Notes under the pieces: model-generated
The model's input: the letters and a program-made list of their open reading frames with translations, nothing else
Told to the model about the DNA's origin: nothing
Database searches by the model: none
Shown: in pieces, positions 34,597 through 44,800 of the stretch
Layout of the letters: every line of letters starts with the position of its first letter
How positions within the stretch are numbered: the first letter of the stretch is position 1
Translations under genes and position numbers: made by a program
NCBI RefSeq assembly: GCF_000969835.1
Contig: NZ_KQ033912.1
Location: forward strand, 1,042,244-1,106,243
Direction: 5' to 3'
DNA length: 64,000 nt
Source of the DNA: Parabacteroides goldsteinii DSM 19448 = WAL 12034
Lineage (GTDB): Bacteria > Bacteroidota > Bacteroidia > Bacteroidales > Tannerellaceae

Positions 34597-36312
34597 ATGA
34601 AAAAATATATCATGTCTTTTTTAGCAGTCTTATTTACATTGACAGGCTGTTACGACCTGGACAGGGCTCCATACGACCAGTTGAGTTCCAGTACTTTCTG
34701 GCAGACGGAAGACCAGTGTAAGCAAGGTCTGATGGGAGTTTACGCCTCCCTGAAAAACACCGACCTGTACGGTAAAATGTTTATGATAGACGTCAACTCC
34801 GATGTCGCAGCCGGATATGACCAGTATGAAGCCCTTCAGCTGGGAACCTGTACCCCGCGTACCGGATTCCTGAACGGCAAATGGCAAAACGGATACAACG
34901 CCATTCAGCGTGCCAACCTGGCTATCCGCAACATCGGAGAGGCTCCTATTGACGAAGTGCCTAAAAACCAGATGTTGGGCGAAGCCCGTTTTCTCCGTGC
35001 ATTAATCTATTTCCACCTGCTGGACTATTTCGGAGGACTTCCCATATACGACGAAACGACCGACCTGGAAAAAGAGTTCAACAACCTACTGAAACCCAGA
35101 AGTTCTGCAGAAGAGACACGTGCTTTTATCCTTGCCGACCTGGAAAAGGCATTGGGCGCCGGACTTCCCGACCAATGGAACGACGCAAACTACGGACGTG
35201 TTACATTGTCAGCAGCCCAGGCCCTGTTGGGTAAGGTTTACTTGTACGACAAACAATACGACAAAGCCATCGAAAACCTGGAAAAATCCCAGACTGGACA
35301 TGCATTACATGATAACTTTGCTGAGTTATTCACTCCGACGGGCCATACCAGTTCCGAAATGATTTTCTCCATCATCAACCTGGGAGGAACAGGAAACAGC
35401 TACGGTATGCCTTTATGTTTCTATGCCGGAACCCGTAACTCCTATGGCAGTTGCTGGAACAATACGGTACCTTCCACCAACCTGGTCGACATGTATGAAT
35501 ACAAGGACGGACGCCCGTTCGACTGGGACGAAGTATTCCCCGGCTTCAACTCCGACAACCTGGTTAAGGAACGTGTATTCAGATGCACGGTCAACAGCGA
35601 CGGTTCGGAAGTACTGGATATCCCGGCTGAATCGGAAAAAGTAAAAGAGATGTACGAACAGCGTGACCCGCGTTTATCGGCCACCGTTATCGCTCCTTAC
35701 ACAACTTATCTGGGATGGAACCGTAACCAGGAACGTCTGATGACTTTCATCTTCGCGAAAAACGAAAAAGGTGACGTTGTTGCCGTAAACGAAAATAACG
35801 GTTTCATGCGAAACAATAAGGGGGGATGGGAAACCTATTTCTGGAGAAAATTTGTACCGGAAGGCGACTGGAACGGACAAATTACCGACCGTGCCCATAC
35901 CCCTGTTAACTTCCCGATTCTTCGTTTGGCAGATGTTTATCTGATGTTGGCAGAATGTTATAATGAAACGGGCAACCAGTCAAAGGCTGTCGAATACATC
36001 AACAAAGTTCGTGCCCGTGCCGGAATCGCCCTGCTGAACAGCGGTCCTTCTTATCTGGCCACCAATACAAAGGATGAAGTATTCCAGCGTATTTTCCGTG
36101 AGAGAGCATTCGAGTTGGCTGGCGAAGGTATCCGCGACAGTGACCTGCGTCGCTGGAAATTATCCCATACTCTATTGAACAGAGATGAATTCGGCATCAC
36201 AGGAAAACGTATGCTAACCCGTGTATTCCGCGAAAACCGCGATTACCTGTGGCCAATACCCGCTACAGAAATCGAAATCAATCCGGATTTGACACAGAAT
36301 CCGAACTGGTAA
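34597..36312 (+). CDS. SusD/RagB-family outer-membrane lipoprotein (pair 1)
   Basis: A 571-residue surface lipoprotein (FTLTGC, C18) that caps SusC and binds the incoming glycan. It shows the SusD order: YDLDRAPYDQLSSSTFWQTEDQ at the start, NGYNAIQRANLAI, LGEARFLRALIYFHLLDYFGGLPIYDE, TPR-like repeats (AAQALLGKVYLYDKQYDKAIENLEK), FPILRLADVYLMLAECYNETGNQ, and the ending WPIPATEIEINPDLTQNPNW. It follows susC1 and completes pair 1. The IS110 copy lies about 190 bp beyond its stop, so the pair itself is intact. Confidence 0.95.
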   Translation: MKKYIMSFLAVLFTLTGCYDLDRAPYDQLSSSTFWQTEDQCKQGLMGVYASLKNTDLYGKMFMIDVNSDVAAGYDQYEALQLGTCTPRTGFLNGKWQNGYNAIQRANLAIRNIGEAPIDEVPKNQMLGEARFLRALIYFHLLDYFGGLPIYDETTDLEKEFNNLLKPRSSAEETRAFILADLEKALGAGLPDQWNDANYGRVTLSAAQALLGKVYLYDKQYDKAIENLEKSQTGHALHDNFAELFTPTGHTSSEMIFSIINLGGTGNSYGMPLCFYAGTRNSYGSCWNNTVPSTNLVDMYEYKDGRPFDWDEVFPGFNSDNLVKERVFRCTVNSDGSEVLDIPAESEKVKEMYEQRDPRLSATVIAPYTTYLGWNRNQERLMTFIFAKNEKGDVVAVNENNGFMRNNKGGWETYFWRKFVPEGDWNGQITDRAHTPVNFPILRLADVYLMLAECYNETGNQSKAVEYINKVRARAGIALLNSGPSYLATNTKDEVFQRIFRERAFELAGEGIRDSDLRRWKLSHTLLNRDEFGITGKRMLTRVFRENRDYLWPIPATEIEINPDLTQNPNW

Positions 36313-36378
36313 TAACCCATCTATTTCAAAAAAAGAGGAGGTGAATTCTAAGTCCTCTCCAAACAATATCTATAAAAT

Positions 36379-36418
36379 CTTACCCAAGTTTACGAACATT
36401 AACGTATCCTTGGGTAAG
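36379..36418. other. 10-bp perfect inverted repeat after susD1
   Basis: CTTACCCAAG (36379-36388) and CTTGGGTAAG (36409-36418) pair exactly over a 20-bp loop that also carries TACGAAC matching GTTCGTA just outside. It may end the susCD1 transcript or belong to the IS110 end. No long T-run follows. Confidence 0.45.
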
Positions 36419-36501
36419 TTCGTATATAGACATAATTACTCTTCAGAAGTGTATAGCTACTTCCTAAATCTAAGATGTTTTCGAAATTAAGGGCCTTTTT
36501 A

Positions 36502-37497
36502 TTATACGACTAATGTTACAAATGGAGTCTGTCTTCGTATCACAGCAAAAGACCTTGCTATGATTTTGGCTCTTACAGCATTGATTACAGATGCTTTATG
36601 TTTCCCCTCCGCTATTTTCCTTTTATAATATGCTTTCATCTGCGGATCCCAAGAGATGGCAGTAATAGCTGCCCGGGTAAGGTACACTTTTACTTCTTTG
36701 TTAGCCAATGGAGAAGTCTGCGTTTTTCCCCGTATGGAAATACCTGAAGTATGTTCAAAGGGAGCAACCCCGCAATAACAAGCAAACTTCCTTGGGTTGT
36801 CAAATCTTTGAAAATTGTTAGTAACACACAGTAATACAATGGCATTGATTATCCCTACACCTTTTATACTTCTTAATAACAAGTAGTTTGTGCAAAGAGA
36901 ACAACTAGCGGCTATTAGTTGCTCCATAGCCTCTTCCACCTGCAGGATCTTTTCTTTTATCGACTTGAGCTGCTCTTCCAAAAAAGAAATGGAGTCTGTC
37001 ACATCAGCCAACTTGGCCATCTGGGAGAATGTTTCCAATAACTTTATGCTTGATACTTTTTGCTTGACCAAATTGTCACGTATAATAATCCATCCCCGCA
37101 GTCTCACCAAGTCTTTGTCAGGCAATTTGTATAACTCTAGTTTTCGATAGTGTAATACCGCATAGTTCGCTATTCTTTTAGCGTCAATGCGGTCATTTTT
37201 GCCTCGTTGCAAGCCTATGGACTTCTTGATGGTCAACGGGCAAACCAAAGCTAGGGAAAAACCCATAGAGGCACTGGAAACAGATAACTCTGTGACATAA
37301 CTTCCCATGTTTTCAGCACAGAACAAGAGTTTGGATAAAGAGAGATGATAACCTGCTATCCAATCTAATAAAGATTGGATCCCTTCTGAAGTGTTATCAA
37401 AAGACTTGTGAGACAACTCTTTTTCGTCCGCAGACATTAAGGATGCATCGAAAGTTTTTTTCCCTACATCAAGACCTACAAAATGAGAATAATTCAT
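36502..37497 (-). CDS. IS110-family transposase
   Basis: A 331-residue DEDD-type transposase. The N-terminal RuvC-like domain shows GLDVGKKTFDASL (first catalytic Asp, D9) and later NDRIDAKRIANYA. The C-terminal transposase_20 half has LLLRSIKGVGIINAIVLLC (helix-hairpin-helix) and FACYCGVAPFEHTSGIS, containing the serine region used by IS110 enzymes. Length is normal and there are no stops, so it may be active. IS110 elements have no ordinary terminal inverted repeats; the ~200-nt leader upstream folds into two loops that match a bridge RNA (see 37520-37702). It is inserted between susD1 and a degraded IS1634-like element. Confidence 0.93.
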   Translation of the reverse strand: MNYSHFVGLDVGKKTFDASLMSADEKELSHKSFDNTSEGIQSLLDWIAGYHLSLSKLLFCAENMGSYVTELSVSSASMGFSLALVCPLTIKKSIGLQRGKNDRIDAKRIANYAVLHYRKLELYKLPDKDLVRLRGWIIIRDNLVKQKVSSIKLLETFSQMAKLADVTDSISFLEEQLKSIKEKILQVEEAMEQLIAASCSLCTNYLLLRSIKGVGIINAIVLLCVTNNFQRFDNPRKFACYCGVAPFEHTSGISIRGKTQTSPLANKEVKVYLTRAAITAISWDPQMKAYYKRKIAEGKHKASVINAVRAKIIARSFAVIRRQTPFVTLVV

Positions 37498-37519
37498 AAC
37501 TTTGTATTTACAGTATTAA

Positions 37520-37702
37520 ACATGAAGGAGAAACAGCTAATACATTTATTAGGTCGTGAGCCTACAATTCTAACTGGCTAGGTTCTCCAATTAAGAGAGT
37601 TGCAGTCTGATTCAGCCCATAGTCATTTAAGACTAGTGTCAAAGTTAGTTCACTGCAACTCTTCTTTTCAAATATACACTTATATTTTTATTAGGATATT
37701 TA
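37520..37702 (-). ncRNA. Candidate IS110 bridge RNA
   Basis: The noncoding leader of the IS110 transposase has a full -7 box on the minus strand (TACATTTG, 37716-37709). The predicted RNA then forms two large stem-loops: ACTGCAACTCT/AGAGTTGCAGT (37662-37652 with 37606-37596; 11 bp perfect, ~45-nt loop) and GGAGAA/TTCTCC (37588-37583 with 37532-37527; ~50-nt loop). Two hairpins with long internal loops next to the transposase are the layout described for IS110 bridge RNAs, whose loops pair with target and donor DNA. The exact loops and element ends are not assigned. Confidence 0.55.
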
Positions 37703-37731
37703 ATACTGCAAATGTAAATGTGTCAAAACTC

Positions 37732-38452
37732 TCCTCTTTTTCCTGACTTCGTCAATGCGCCACCCAAATCATTTCGGTTCATCGGCGAAGTCTAATAGTG
37801 AGCGTATCGCCCGATGTTTATCAGTCAGGAATAGGGTCTTAGTATAAATTTCTACATTTTCAGGCATCTTCACTCTGATGGTAGTAATAGTTTTGACGGC
37901 ATCAAGTACCTTTCCTACGCTCAGGTCAATGTTCTTTTCTTTGATAATTCGCTCCAATTCCTTATATATTTTATAGGCGACAAAGCAAATGCAAACATGT
38001 GTGCTTCTATTCTTCGCGCAGGCTGAGATACACGTGCGATCACAAGATGTCGCAAGATCTCGTCCGGTATGCGATTGAAGCCAATATTATCATAGATACA
38101 ATCAAGCAGCAACTGAGTTCCGTTGATCAATACAGCATCCATATTGCCGACTACTCGCTTGGTCTCTTCGAGTTCTCGCTGACCTGCATAGCTGTTAATC
38201 CATCTTTAGGCGGCATCACACAAATTTTCCGTGTCTTCTATTGAGTCCGCGGTGCCAAAGCTCTTTATTTCCTCATACTTACCGGAGGATTTGCTTACTA
38301 CAACGACACTGATAGTGCCAGAGCGGTTCTTTTTCTTGCGCACATACATGCCGCAAAATTACGTTTTTTAGCTTGCGCCACCTAAAACAAAACATAACTC
38401 GTTGATAATCAATTCACGCCGTGGTAGCGCAGAAAAGTGATGAAGTCAGGAA
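37732..38452 (-). mobile_element. Degraded IS1634-like insertion sequence
   Basis: About 720 bp bounded by imperfect inverted ends: CTCTTTTTCCTGACTTCGTCA on the left and, on the opposite strand, CTCTTTCCTGACTTCATCA on the right. It contains a broken transposase gene. The element is much shorter than an intact copy (about 2 kb), from a large internal deletion. Confidence 0.65.
37769..38349 (-). pseudogene. IS1634-like transposase, nonsense and deletion
   Basis: From the ATG at 38349 the frame reads MYVRKKKNRSGTISVVVVSK, then SSGKYEEIKSFGTADSIEDTE, and meets a TAA just after DAA. The same frame continues past it as RWINSYAGQRELEETKRVVG, into MDAVLINGTQLLLDCIYDNI and FNRIPDEILRHLVIARVSQP. A jump follows to the family's C-terminal part (RRIEAHMF), and a final frame gives ERIIKEKNIDLSVGKVLDAV and RAIRSLLDFADEPK. 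The middle, including the DDE residues, is missing. I matched it to IS1634/IS4-type transposases from memory. It cannot be active. Confidence 0.8.
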
Positions 38453-38666
38453 AGAGTACGTCACACAAAATTACAGGGCGTGGGTGAGCAGATATAATGT
38501 CGCCCTGGATAGTATAGATGTTTTTCCGAAGACCGTCTATATAACAAAGAAAATACCTGCCCGCCTTTGGGGATTAGGCTGTCTGTCGGTTATGGGGCAG
38601 GACGATCCGGACTGTCGCCATATGTCGAAGTGGGGGTGTATTACAGGATTTGGTAATTTGATTTGA
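38421..38666 (+). CDS. Short ORF of doubtful coding value
   Basis: An 81-codon frame starting inside the right end of the dead IS element. The product (VTQNYRAWVSRYNVALDSID.. ending GCITGFGNLI) has no signal, no repeats and no family I recognise. No promoter is visible before it. It could be a remnant of a gene cut by the insertion, or chance. The remaining DNA to 38831 contains only the promoter of the next gene. Confidence 0.2.
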   Translation: MVAQKSDEVRKEYVTQNYRAWVSRYNVALDSIDVFPKTVYITKKIPARLWGLGCLSVMGQDDPDCRHMSKWGCITGFGNLI

Positions 38667-38712
38667 TATTAATACTAAAGTTAGCCGTCTTGCTTGTGAG
38701 AGTAGGGTGTTT

Positions 38713-38743
38713 TTTGTGTTTAATAACATAATATTTAGCTTTG
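38713..38743 (+). promoter_or_regulatory. Promoter of the AT-rich lipoprotein gene
   Basis: TTTG (38713-38716) and TAGCTTTG (38736-38743) are spaced by exactly 19 bp, a full match to the Bacteroidota consensus, 88 bp before the start codon. Confidence 0.65.
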
Positions 38744-38831
38744 TGGTATGTAGATAAAATAATAAATTCAAAGCATTTATTAACTCTTTGTAGTTCTATA
38801 ATCCATTTGTTTAACTTATTAAATTATTATT

Positions 38832-39593
38832 ATGAAAAATCTATTATTTGCATCAGTGGCTTTTATGTTGTTTTTTGCGTGTAGCAACGAAACAGTATTT
38901 GAAGAAAAGGATGATTCTACCATAGATGTCGTTACAAAAAGCATTAACGATAACGGCCCCTTTAATTTACATGATTGGAGAATAGAGGTTATTGGGGCTA
39001 TTATGTATCATGGCTTTGATATGGGTCCATATTGGTCGGATTATGAGAGTAAAGGGAAAACTACATTCTTGACCGGACCTCTAACAATCGAAGAAACAAT
39101 AGCACAATTTGGAGGATGTGTAGGATATAATATTTTAGGTCTTACGGATATTTCAAACTGGCTATATTCTTATAATATGCGTTATAATATTATATCTTTT
39201 CCTGGTCCACCTGATGATTCTAACACAGAATCTGATGGCTCTAAAAAGGAAGAAAAGACTGCGTGGGAGAAGCTTAAGGATAGGTATGAAGGAGCAGCAT
39301 TTATAGAAGAGAACAATTGTCCTCCAGGATCTTCTTTTACTTATGCACAAGCTGCAGCTATTATGGCTCGAATGGATAAGCAAAAAGACGATGAGTTTCT
39401 GCCTTTTGTTTATATTAAAGCATATCCCTCCACCTCTAGTTTCAGTATTATATGCTGGAGTCTTTACGGGGCAGTAAACAACAAGACGACAGGACTTATT
39501 TATAGCAATCCTTATACTAGGATAGCTAGTGGCATTTTAGAAGCTTACAATAATCATATATATTCTGGGGTTACGTGTAGCGACCTTAATTAA
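38832..39593 (+). CDS. AT-rich secreted lipoprotein, unknown function
   Basis: A 253-residue predicted lipoprotein (MKNLLFASVAFMLFFAC, C17). After an acidic linker (SNETVFEEKDDSTIDVV) comes a domain I do not recognise; it is rich in Tyr, Trp, Ile and Gly, with a lysine/glutamate block (GSKKEEKTAWEKLKDRYEGA, about 137-156) and two late cysteines. The base composition is clearly more AT-rich than the susC/susD genes around it, and it lies between a dead IS and a susD fragment, so it looks recently acquired. It has a consensus promoter of its own. It might be an extra surface glycan-binding protein by position only. Confidence 0.7.
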   Translation: MKNLLFASVAFMLFFACSNETVFEEKDDSTIDVVTKSINDNGPFNLHDWRIEVIGAIMYHGFDMGPYWSDYESKGKTTFLTGPLTIEETIAQFGGCVGYNILGLTDISNWLYSYNMRYNIISFPGPPDDSNTESDGSKKEEKTAWEKLKDRYEGAAFIEENNCPPGSSFTYAQAAAIMARMDKQKDDEFLPFVYIKAYPSTSSFSIICWSLYGAVNNKTTGLIYSNPYTRIASGILEAYNNHIYSGVTCSDLN

Positions 39594-39617
39594 GAAAGAG
39601 GCAGTCTCAAGATTTGA

Positions 39618-39870
39618 GCAAATTATGGGTTTAAAGGTGCAAATGAAATACCAAACAGAAGTTATTCGCCAATTGATATACCATTAATTCGTTATGCGGA
39701 TGTAGTCCTTTCTTTAGCTGAATGTTTGAATGAACAGGGAAAAACAGATTTGGGGTGAACCTCAATATTCTTATACTTGGGGAGGTAACCATTTATACAA
39801 CTGGGCTATTCCTAGGTCTGAAATTCTGATGAATGAAAACCTAAAACAAAATGAGGGTTGGATAGACTAA
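39618..39870 (+). pseudogene. SusD C-terminal fragment
   Basis: Two pieces of a susD 3' end survive on the plus strand. The first reads ANEIPNRSYSPIDIPLIRYA then DVVLSLAECLNEQGKTDLG before a stop. A shifted frame then gives WGEPQYSYTWGGNHLYNWAI and PRSEILMNENLKQNEGWID with the natural stop at 39868. SusD3 in this window has the matching blocks NREYCPWDYPLIRYADVVLMLAEAINEQGF and YTWAIPSTECERNSNLVQNDGWIN. About 80 residues between them, and the entire 5' part, are lost. It is the relic of a fourth susC/susD pair transcribed to the right. Confidence 0.85.
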
Positions 39871-39896
39871 TCCATTCTTATAAATTTCTATTTCAT

Positions 39897-39924
39897 GAGG
39901 GTGTCAGATTACTTTGACACCCTC
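39897..39924 (+). terminator. Terminator after the susD fragment
   Basis: GAGGGTGTCA (39897-39906) and TGACACCCTC (39915-39924) pair perfectly and are followed by TTTCTATT. It may also slow minus-strand readthrough from susD2, which ends at 39969. Confidence 0.7.
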
Positions 39925-39968
39925 TTTCTATTATTCTATACAATCAACAAAGTGCGTGCTCGTATCGA

Positions 39969-41873
39969 TTAGTATTCCCAACCCGGTGTAGGTGTCAAAT
40001 TCGTATTAAGCTCTGTTTCACTCTTGGGGACAGGCCAAGTGTACCACTGGTCGCCAATCCAATCATAAACAGTACCTCCGGTACTCTCTGTTCCGCCCCA
40101 TGCATGCTGGGCAACCTTTTCACTGAATTTTGTTTCTTTCAACGTACGCCAACGCATTTCATCAAAAAAGTTTATACCTTCGTTCACAAACTCACGACGA
40201 CGTTCGTCACGCACATAGTTACGTGCAGTTGTCTGATCTAAGAAGCTGGAAGCCATAGTCGGTATACCGGCACGGTCACGGACCTCTTTCACCTTGGCCA
40301 TAGCACCTGCCAAGTCATTCTTTTCAACAAGTGCTTCGGCCCACATCAACAATACATCTGCATAACGAATGATAGGTTCATCTACCGGATTCTGCTCACG
40401 ACGCAGGTATTCCAACCCCTCACCGATAAATTTACGATGAATATATTTAAATTCAGCCTGTGCATTCATAAAACCGGAAGCATAATAATCGTTCGGTAAC
40501 TCCGGATTGGCATTCGGTTCGGCATTTGCCTGATCTGCATAATATTTACCAGCAACAGGCCAACGGAACGTGTACCACGCTTCTGCCGTAGAATTACTAT
40601 TTACCCCCAAATAATTGGCATAAGGTGTCACAACATTGTAAGCCAAGCGCGGGTCACGATTGGCATATGCTGTTTTTAAACGAGCCTCATTACCTTCCGG
40701 CAAATAAATAGCCTGAATTTCTGCGGGCAATTTGGCCAGTTCCGTATCAACTGCCTTCGTAACCGTAGAATGGATTTCCTTTCCATTCACGAACTTATCG
40801 CGAATAAAGAATACTTTGCGATATTTCGTGTGTCCTTCGGCTGTCTCCATGTCAGTCACTTTCTTCCAATCAGACAAATAGTCCTCCCAAGCAAACTTTT
40901 TAACAGTCTGCCCATTCACCTCTTCATAAAGGTTTACCAACGCAGGAGTCACCTGCAAGTCACCCCAACAGCCACGGCTATCTTTAGCTCCCTGGGTAAA
41001 TGCCGCACAATACTTTTGTATTCCCGTACCATAACCCGTAGGATCTTCTATATACTGCACAGCCAAAATAATCTCTTCACAACGCTCGTTAGCAACCTTA
41101 AACAGCTGTTTGTAGTCCGGGAACAATTTGTAACCACACTCACCTACCTTAGCAAAGTCTGCTATTGCTTTATCATACTCCTTTGTCAACAGATATGCTT
41201 TACCACGCAAAGCATAAGCAGCCCCTTTACTTACTCGTCCTTCTCCTTGGATTTGATTGTCAGGTAAATTCGGCTCAGCTATAGCATCGCTTAAATCCTT
41301 AATAACTTGAGCCCATACCTCCTGTTCCGAACTTTGAGGCTTGTCACATTCAGACGGGTTCACCGGTTCCGTATACAAAGGTACCCCTAATCCGCCATTA
41401 CCGAAAAGAATGTTCAAACGATCGTAAAAGAATGCACGAAGTACTTTACACTCAGCAATCAAACGAGCTTTTTTAGCTTCATTGATAGGAGCATTTTCAA
41501 TACCAGCTATAGCGGCATTAGCCCGATGCACACCGTCATACATCCATTGCCATGTTTTTAAGAAAAACCCGTTACTGGGATTGACCGATTTAGTAAACAA
41601 GTTTTGCATGCCATACTCTCCCTGTCCGGTCATACCAAACGCATCATACCCATAATAACCAATCATGGCATCGGCACCAATAATTTGATTTCCATGGAAA
41701 GGTCTCTGCAAGGAGTAATACACGCCAATAACGCCCTGGTCAACGCTTTCTTCGGTAGTCCACATAGTACCACTGGAAAGCTTATCATTAGGTGCCGTAT
41801 CCAAAATATCCGTACAGGATGTTGCGACTCCGAAAACAGCCGCCAATGTTAACAAATTAAATATCTTTTTCAT
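39969..41873 (-). CDS. SusD/RagB-family lipoprotein (pair 2)
   Basis: A 634-residue surface lipoprotein (VATSC, C20), the longest of the three SusDs here. Typical order: TDILDTAPNDKLSSGTMWTTEESVDQGVIGVYYSLQ, WQWMYDGVHRANAAIAGIENA, IAECKVLRAFFYDRLNILFGNGGLGVPLYTEP, RGKAYLLTKEYDKAIADFAKV, IIRYADVLLMWAEALVEKNDL, and the ending YTWPVPKSETELNTNLTPTPGWEY. It follows susC2 by 16 bp on the minus strand. It differs from SusD1 and SusD3 in most loops, so it probably binds a different part or length of glycan. Confidence 0.95.
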   Translation of the reverse strand: MKKIFNLLTLAAVFGVATSCTDILDTAPNDKLSSGTMWTTEESVDQGVIGVYYSLQRPFHGNQIIGADAMIGYYGYDAFGMTGQGEYGMQNLFTKSVNPSNGFFLKTWQWMYDGVHRANAAIAGIENAPINEAKKARLIAECKVLRAFFYDRLNILFGNGGLGVPLYTEPVNPSECDKPQSSEQEVWAQVIKDLSDAIAEPNLPDNQIQGEGRVSKGAAYALRGKAYLLTKEYDKAIADFAKVGECGYKLFPDYKQLFKVANERCEEIILAVQYIEDPTGYGTGIQKYCAAFTQGAKDSRGCWGDLQVTPALVNLYEEVNGQTVKKFAWEDYLSDWKKVTDMETAEGHTKYRKVFFIRDKFVNGKEIHSTVTKAVDTELAKLPAEIQAIYLPEGNEARLKTAYANRDPRLAYNVVTPYANYLGVNSNSTAEAWYTFRWPVAGKYYADQANAEPNANPELPNDYYASGFMNAQAEFKYIHRKFIGEGLEYLRREQNPVDEPIIRYADVLLMWAEALVEKNDLAGAMAKVKEVRDRAGIPTMASSFLDQTTARNYVRDERRREFVNEGINFFDEMRWRTLKETKFSEKVAQHAWGGTESTGGTVYDWIGDQWYTWPVPKSETELNTNLTPTPGWEY

Positions 41874-41889
41874 CTTTATGTGCTTTTAA

Positions 41890-44800
41890 TTAAAAGGTTA
41901 CAGACAGACCTCCTGAGAACATACGTGCAATCGGGTATGCGGCAAGCGAGCCACCCAATTCAGGGTCTACGCCTGGGAATCTATCGGATTTGAAAGTCAA
42001 CAAATTCTCTCCGGATACAAATACTCTCAAATTATTGATCTTTGCAGGTGCAACCCACTTCTTAGGCAATGTATATCCGATTTGTAATGATTTCAGCTTA
42101 ACAAACGACGTATTATACAAATAGAATGTATTTGAAGGGGTAGTACCACCGGAAGTAAGCAGACGAGGATACTCGTTAGAGATTCGGGCATTCGGGTCAG
42201 CTGCAGGATCGTAGGAAGAACCGATGACAACGCCCTGCTCATTTTTAATGATGCCAGCATGTGAAGCTTCCGAATCGTAGAAATAATATCTGTTCCAAGC
42301 ATCGCCAGGCAAAGCATCACCGGTATTAGTAATCATAGATCCATTTGCTCCTTTCGAATTAATGTAATGATAACCGCCAAAGCGTCCTGACCACATCATA
42401 TTCAAATCAAAACCACGCCAAGAGGCATTGATATTAAAGCCCAAAGTAACCTTCGGAGTCGAGCTCTTACCGGTAAATTCGCGGTCATCATCATTTCCAT
42501 ATTTACCATCACCATTCAAGTCGGCCATGATCAAGTCGCCATACCATAAATTGGAACCATTCGAATTAATTTGTTTCAAATTATTATTGAAAGTATATCC
42601 GGCAGCCAACATCGCAGCCACCCAATCCAAATCGGCCTTCGTACGAATCATACCGTCACGAGGTCCTCCATTCGGATTAACACTACCGTCGGCCAACTTA
42701 TAAGAACCGTCACCGGAATAAGGACGACGCAAGAAAAACTCATCTATCATGTGTCCTTCTACACGACGGGTATCACCTCCGGTAGAAACATCTGCCAAAT
42801 TAGTATAACGCATTGTCGGATTACCCCAGATATCTTTGACATCTTCATCCAACTCATACCGCAATTCGCCTTTAAAATCGGTTACTCTATTCTTATTGAA
42901 AGCCAAGTTGATCCCTACGCCATAACGGAAATCTTTAATCTGATCGTTCCAACCCAAGTTCAGTTCAAGACCACGGTTAGACAAACTGGCTGTGTTTGAC
43001 ATAGGAGCACTGATACTACCCATTGTTTTATACATAATGGAATTAGTAAGAATATCCGAAGTCTTTCGCAAATAGAAATCAGCTTCCAAACTTAAACGTT
43101 GGTTAAGGAAAGAGGCATCCAAACCGATGTTATAAGTGGTCACTTTTTCCCAAGAAAGTGCCAGGTTTTGAATAGAAGATTGTATCAAACCATTTTGTAC
43201 TCTTTCGTCAAACACATTGTTCACTTTCTTATACAAAGCTTGCCAGTCATAATTACCCCCTACGGTGTTACCCAACGAACCATAAGAAACACGAAGTTTC
43301 AAATTGTTAACTGCATTTTTGACGGGTTCGAAGAAAGATTCTTCACTGATACGCCAAGCAGCAGACCCGGATGGGAAAAAACTGCTACGATGTCCGGGAG
43401 CAAACTTGGAAGAAGCATCTGACCGGAAACTGAATTCAAACAAATAACGGTTATCATAAGCATAGTTTGCACGTCCGAAATAAGATAATATAGCATTCAC
43501 CGACTTGGCACTACCACCAATGGATTGCATTTCCGCACCAGATGTTATATCAGTAATACTCCAATCTATCAAACCTTTCTTTGTTGCACTGAATCCTGTA
43601 GTTTCACCACGATACTGCTCATAACCGAACAAACCTGCCACATCGTGTTTCCCGAATGTATTGTTATAGCGTAACATCAAGTCAGCCGTATAACTGGTCG
43701 ATTCATACGAATAACGATAAGTCGTAGCCTGATCCAAGACACCCAATCCTTCTTTCGGTGTTTCAAAACTCTCGCGAAAACTATAACGAGGCAGGTTTTG
43801 AGAGTAATGTTCGTCTTGCCGGCTATACTGGCTCCAGTTGAATTTGGCTTCGGCTACCAAACCTTTCAAAGGTAACTCGACGTTGGCATACCATGTCGTA
43901 TTGAGACGTGTATATGTATTCTGTCCTCCATTGGCTGCCACTCCTTGCAAAATATTATCCTTCTGGGTTACTTCCGGATGTTCGCTACATCCATACTTGC
44001 CATCATAGATAGGAGTCTGCCCGGGCCATGCCTGAAGCAAATAAGTCATAGACGTACTTCCCGGATCCTTGAACTCTTTGGTTCCATAGGTTTGTGTTCC
44101 GAAAGTAATGATATCTGCTATTTTTGTTTCTATATTGGCACGGATATTGAAACGTTCCATGCTTGTATTATCCAATGTACCCGGATTATTCTGATAACCC
44201 AGCGAAAGCAGATAAGTGGTATTCTTGCTACCTCCCGACACATTGACACCATATTTCTGATAAAAGGCGGGTTCAAACAAAATTTGTGCCCAGTCTGTAT
44301 TCGGGTATGCCAACCAGTTTGGAATCTGTTGCCCTGTAACAGGATTCGTATAGATTCCGTTCGGATTCAAATCAGCTTGACGCCATTCTTCAATACTTTC
44401 AAGGCTATAATCTGGTGTATTGGCAGTCGGGTTGGCATTCAGCTTAGCAATATTGTGCAACTCCATGAAATCGGCCGTACTTGACATCAATTTAAAATCG
44501 GTAATCGGCTTTTCCTGTGCAAACATAGCATTGAAAGTCACTCTTGGGCTTTCGTCTTTTTTCCCTTTTTTGGTTGTTACCAAAATAACACCGTTGGCTG
44601 CACGTGAACCATAGATTGCCGCCGCACTGGCATCTTTCAAGATTGAGATGCTTTCAACGTCATCCGTATTCAGCGGAGCCATATCAGCAGCAACACCATC
44701 GACCAATACCAATGGACTGCTATTGTTGAATGAACCTTGGCCACGCACCTGGATACCGATACTTTCGTCACCAGGGTTACCACTTCCTTGAGTAACGCGT

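Noticed and set aside
36502..37497. The IS110 transposase as the invertase for the susC promoters
   Set aside because: It is a DEDD IS110 enzyme with its own leader RNA; the dyads match a tyrosine-recombinase site and no tyrosine recombinase gene is present.
37769..38349. Two separate small genes in the dead IS
   Set aside because: They are pieces of one transposase with a nonsense codon and a deletion.
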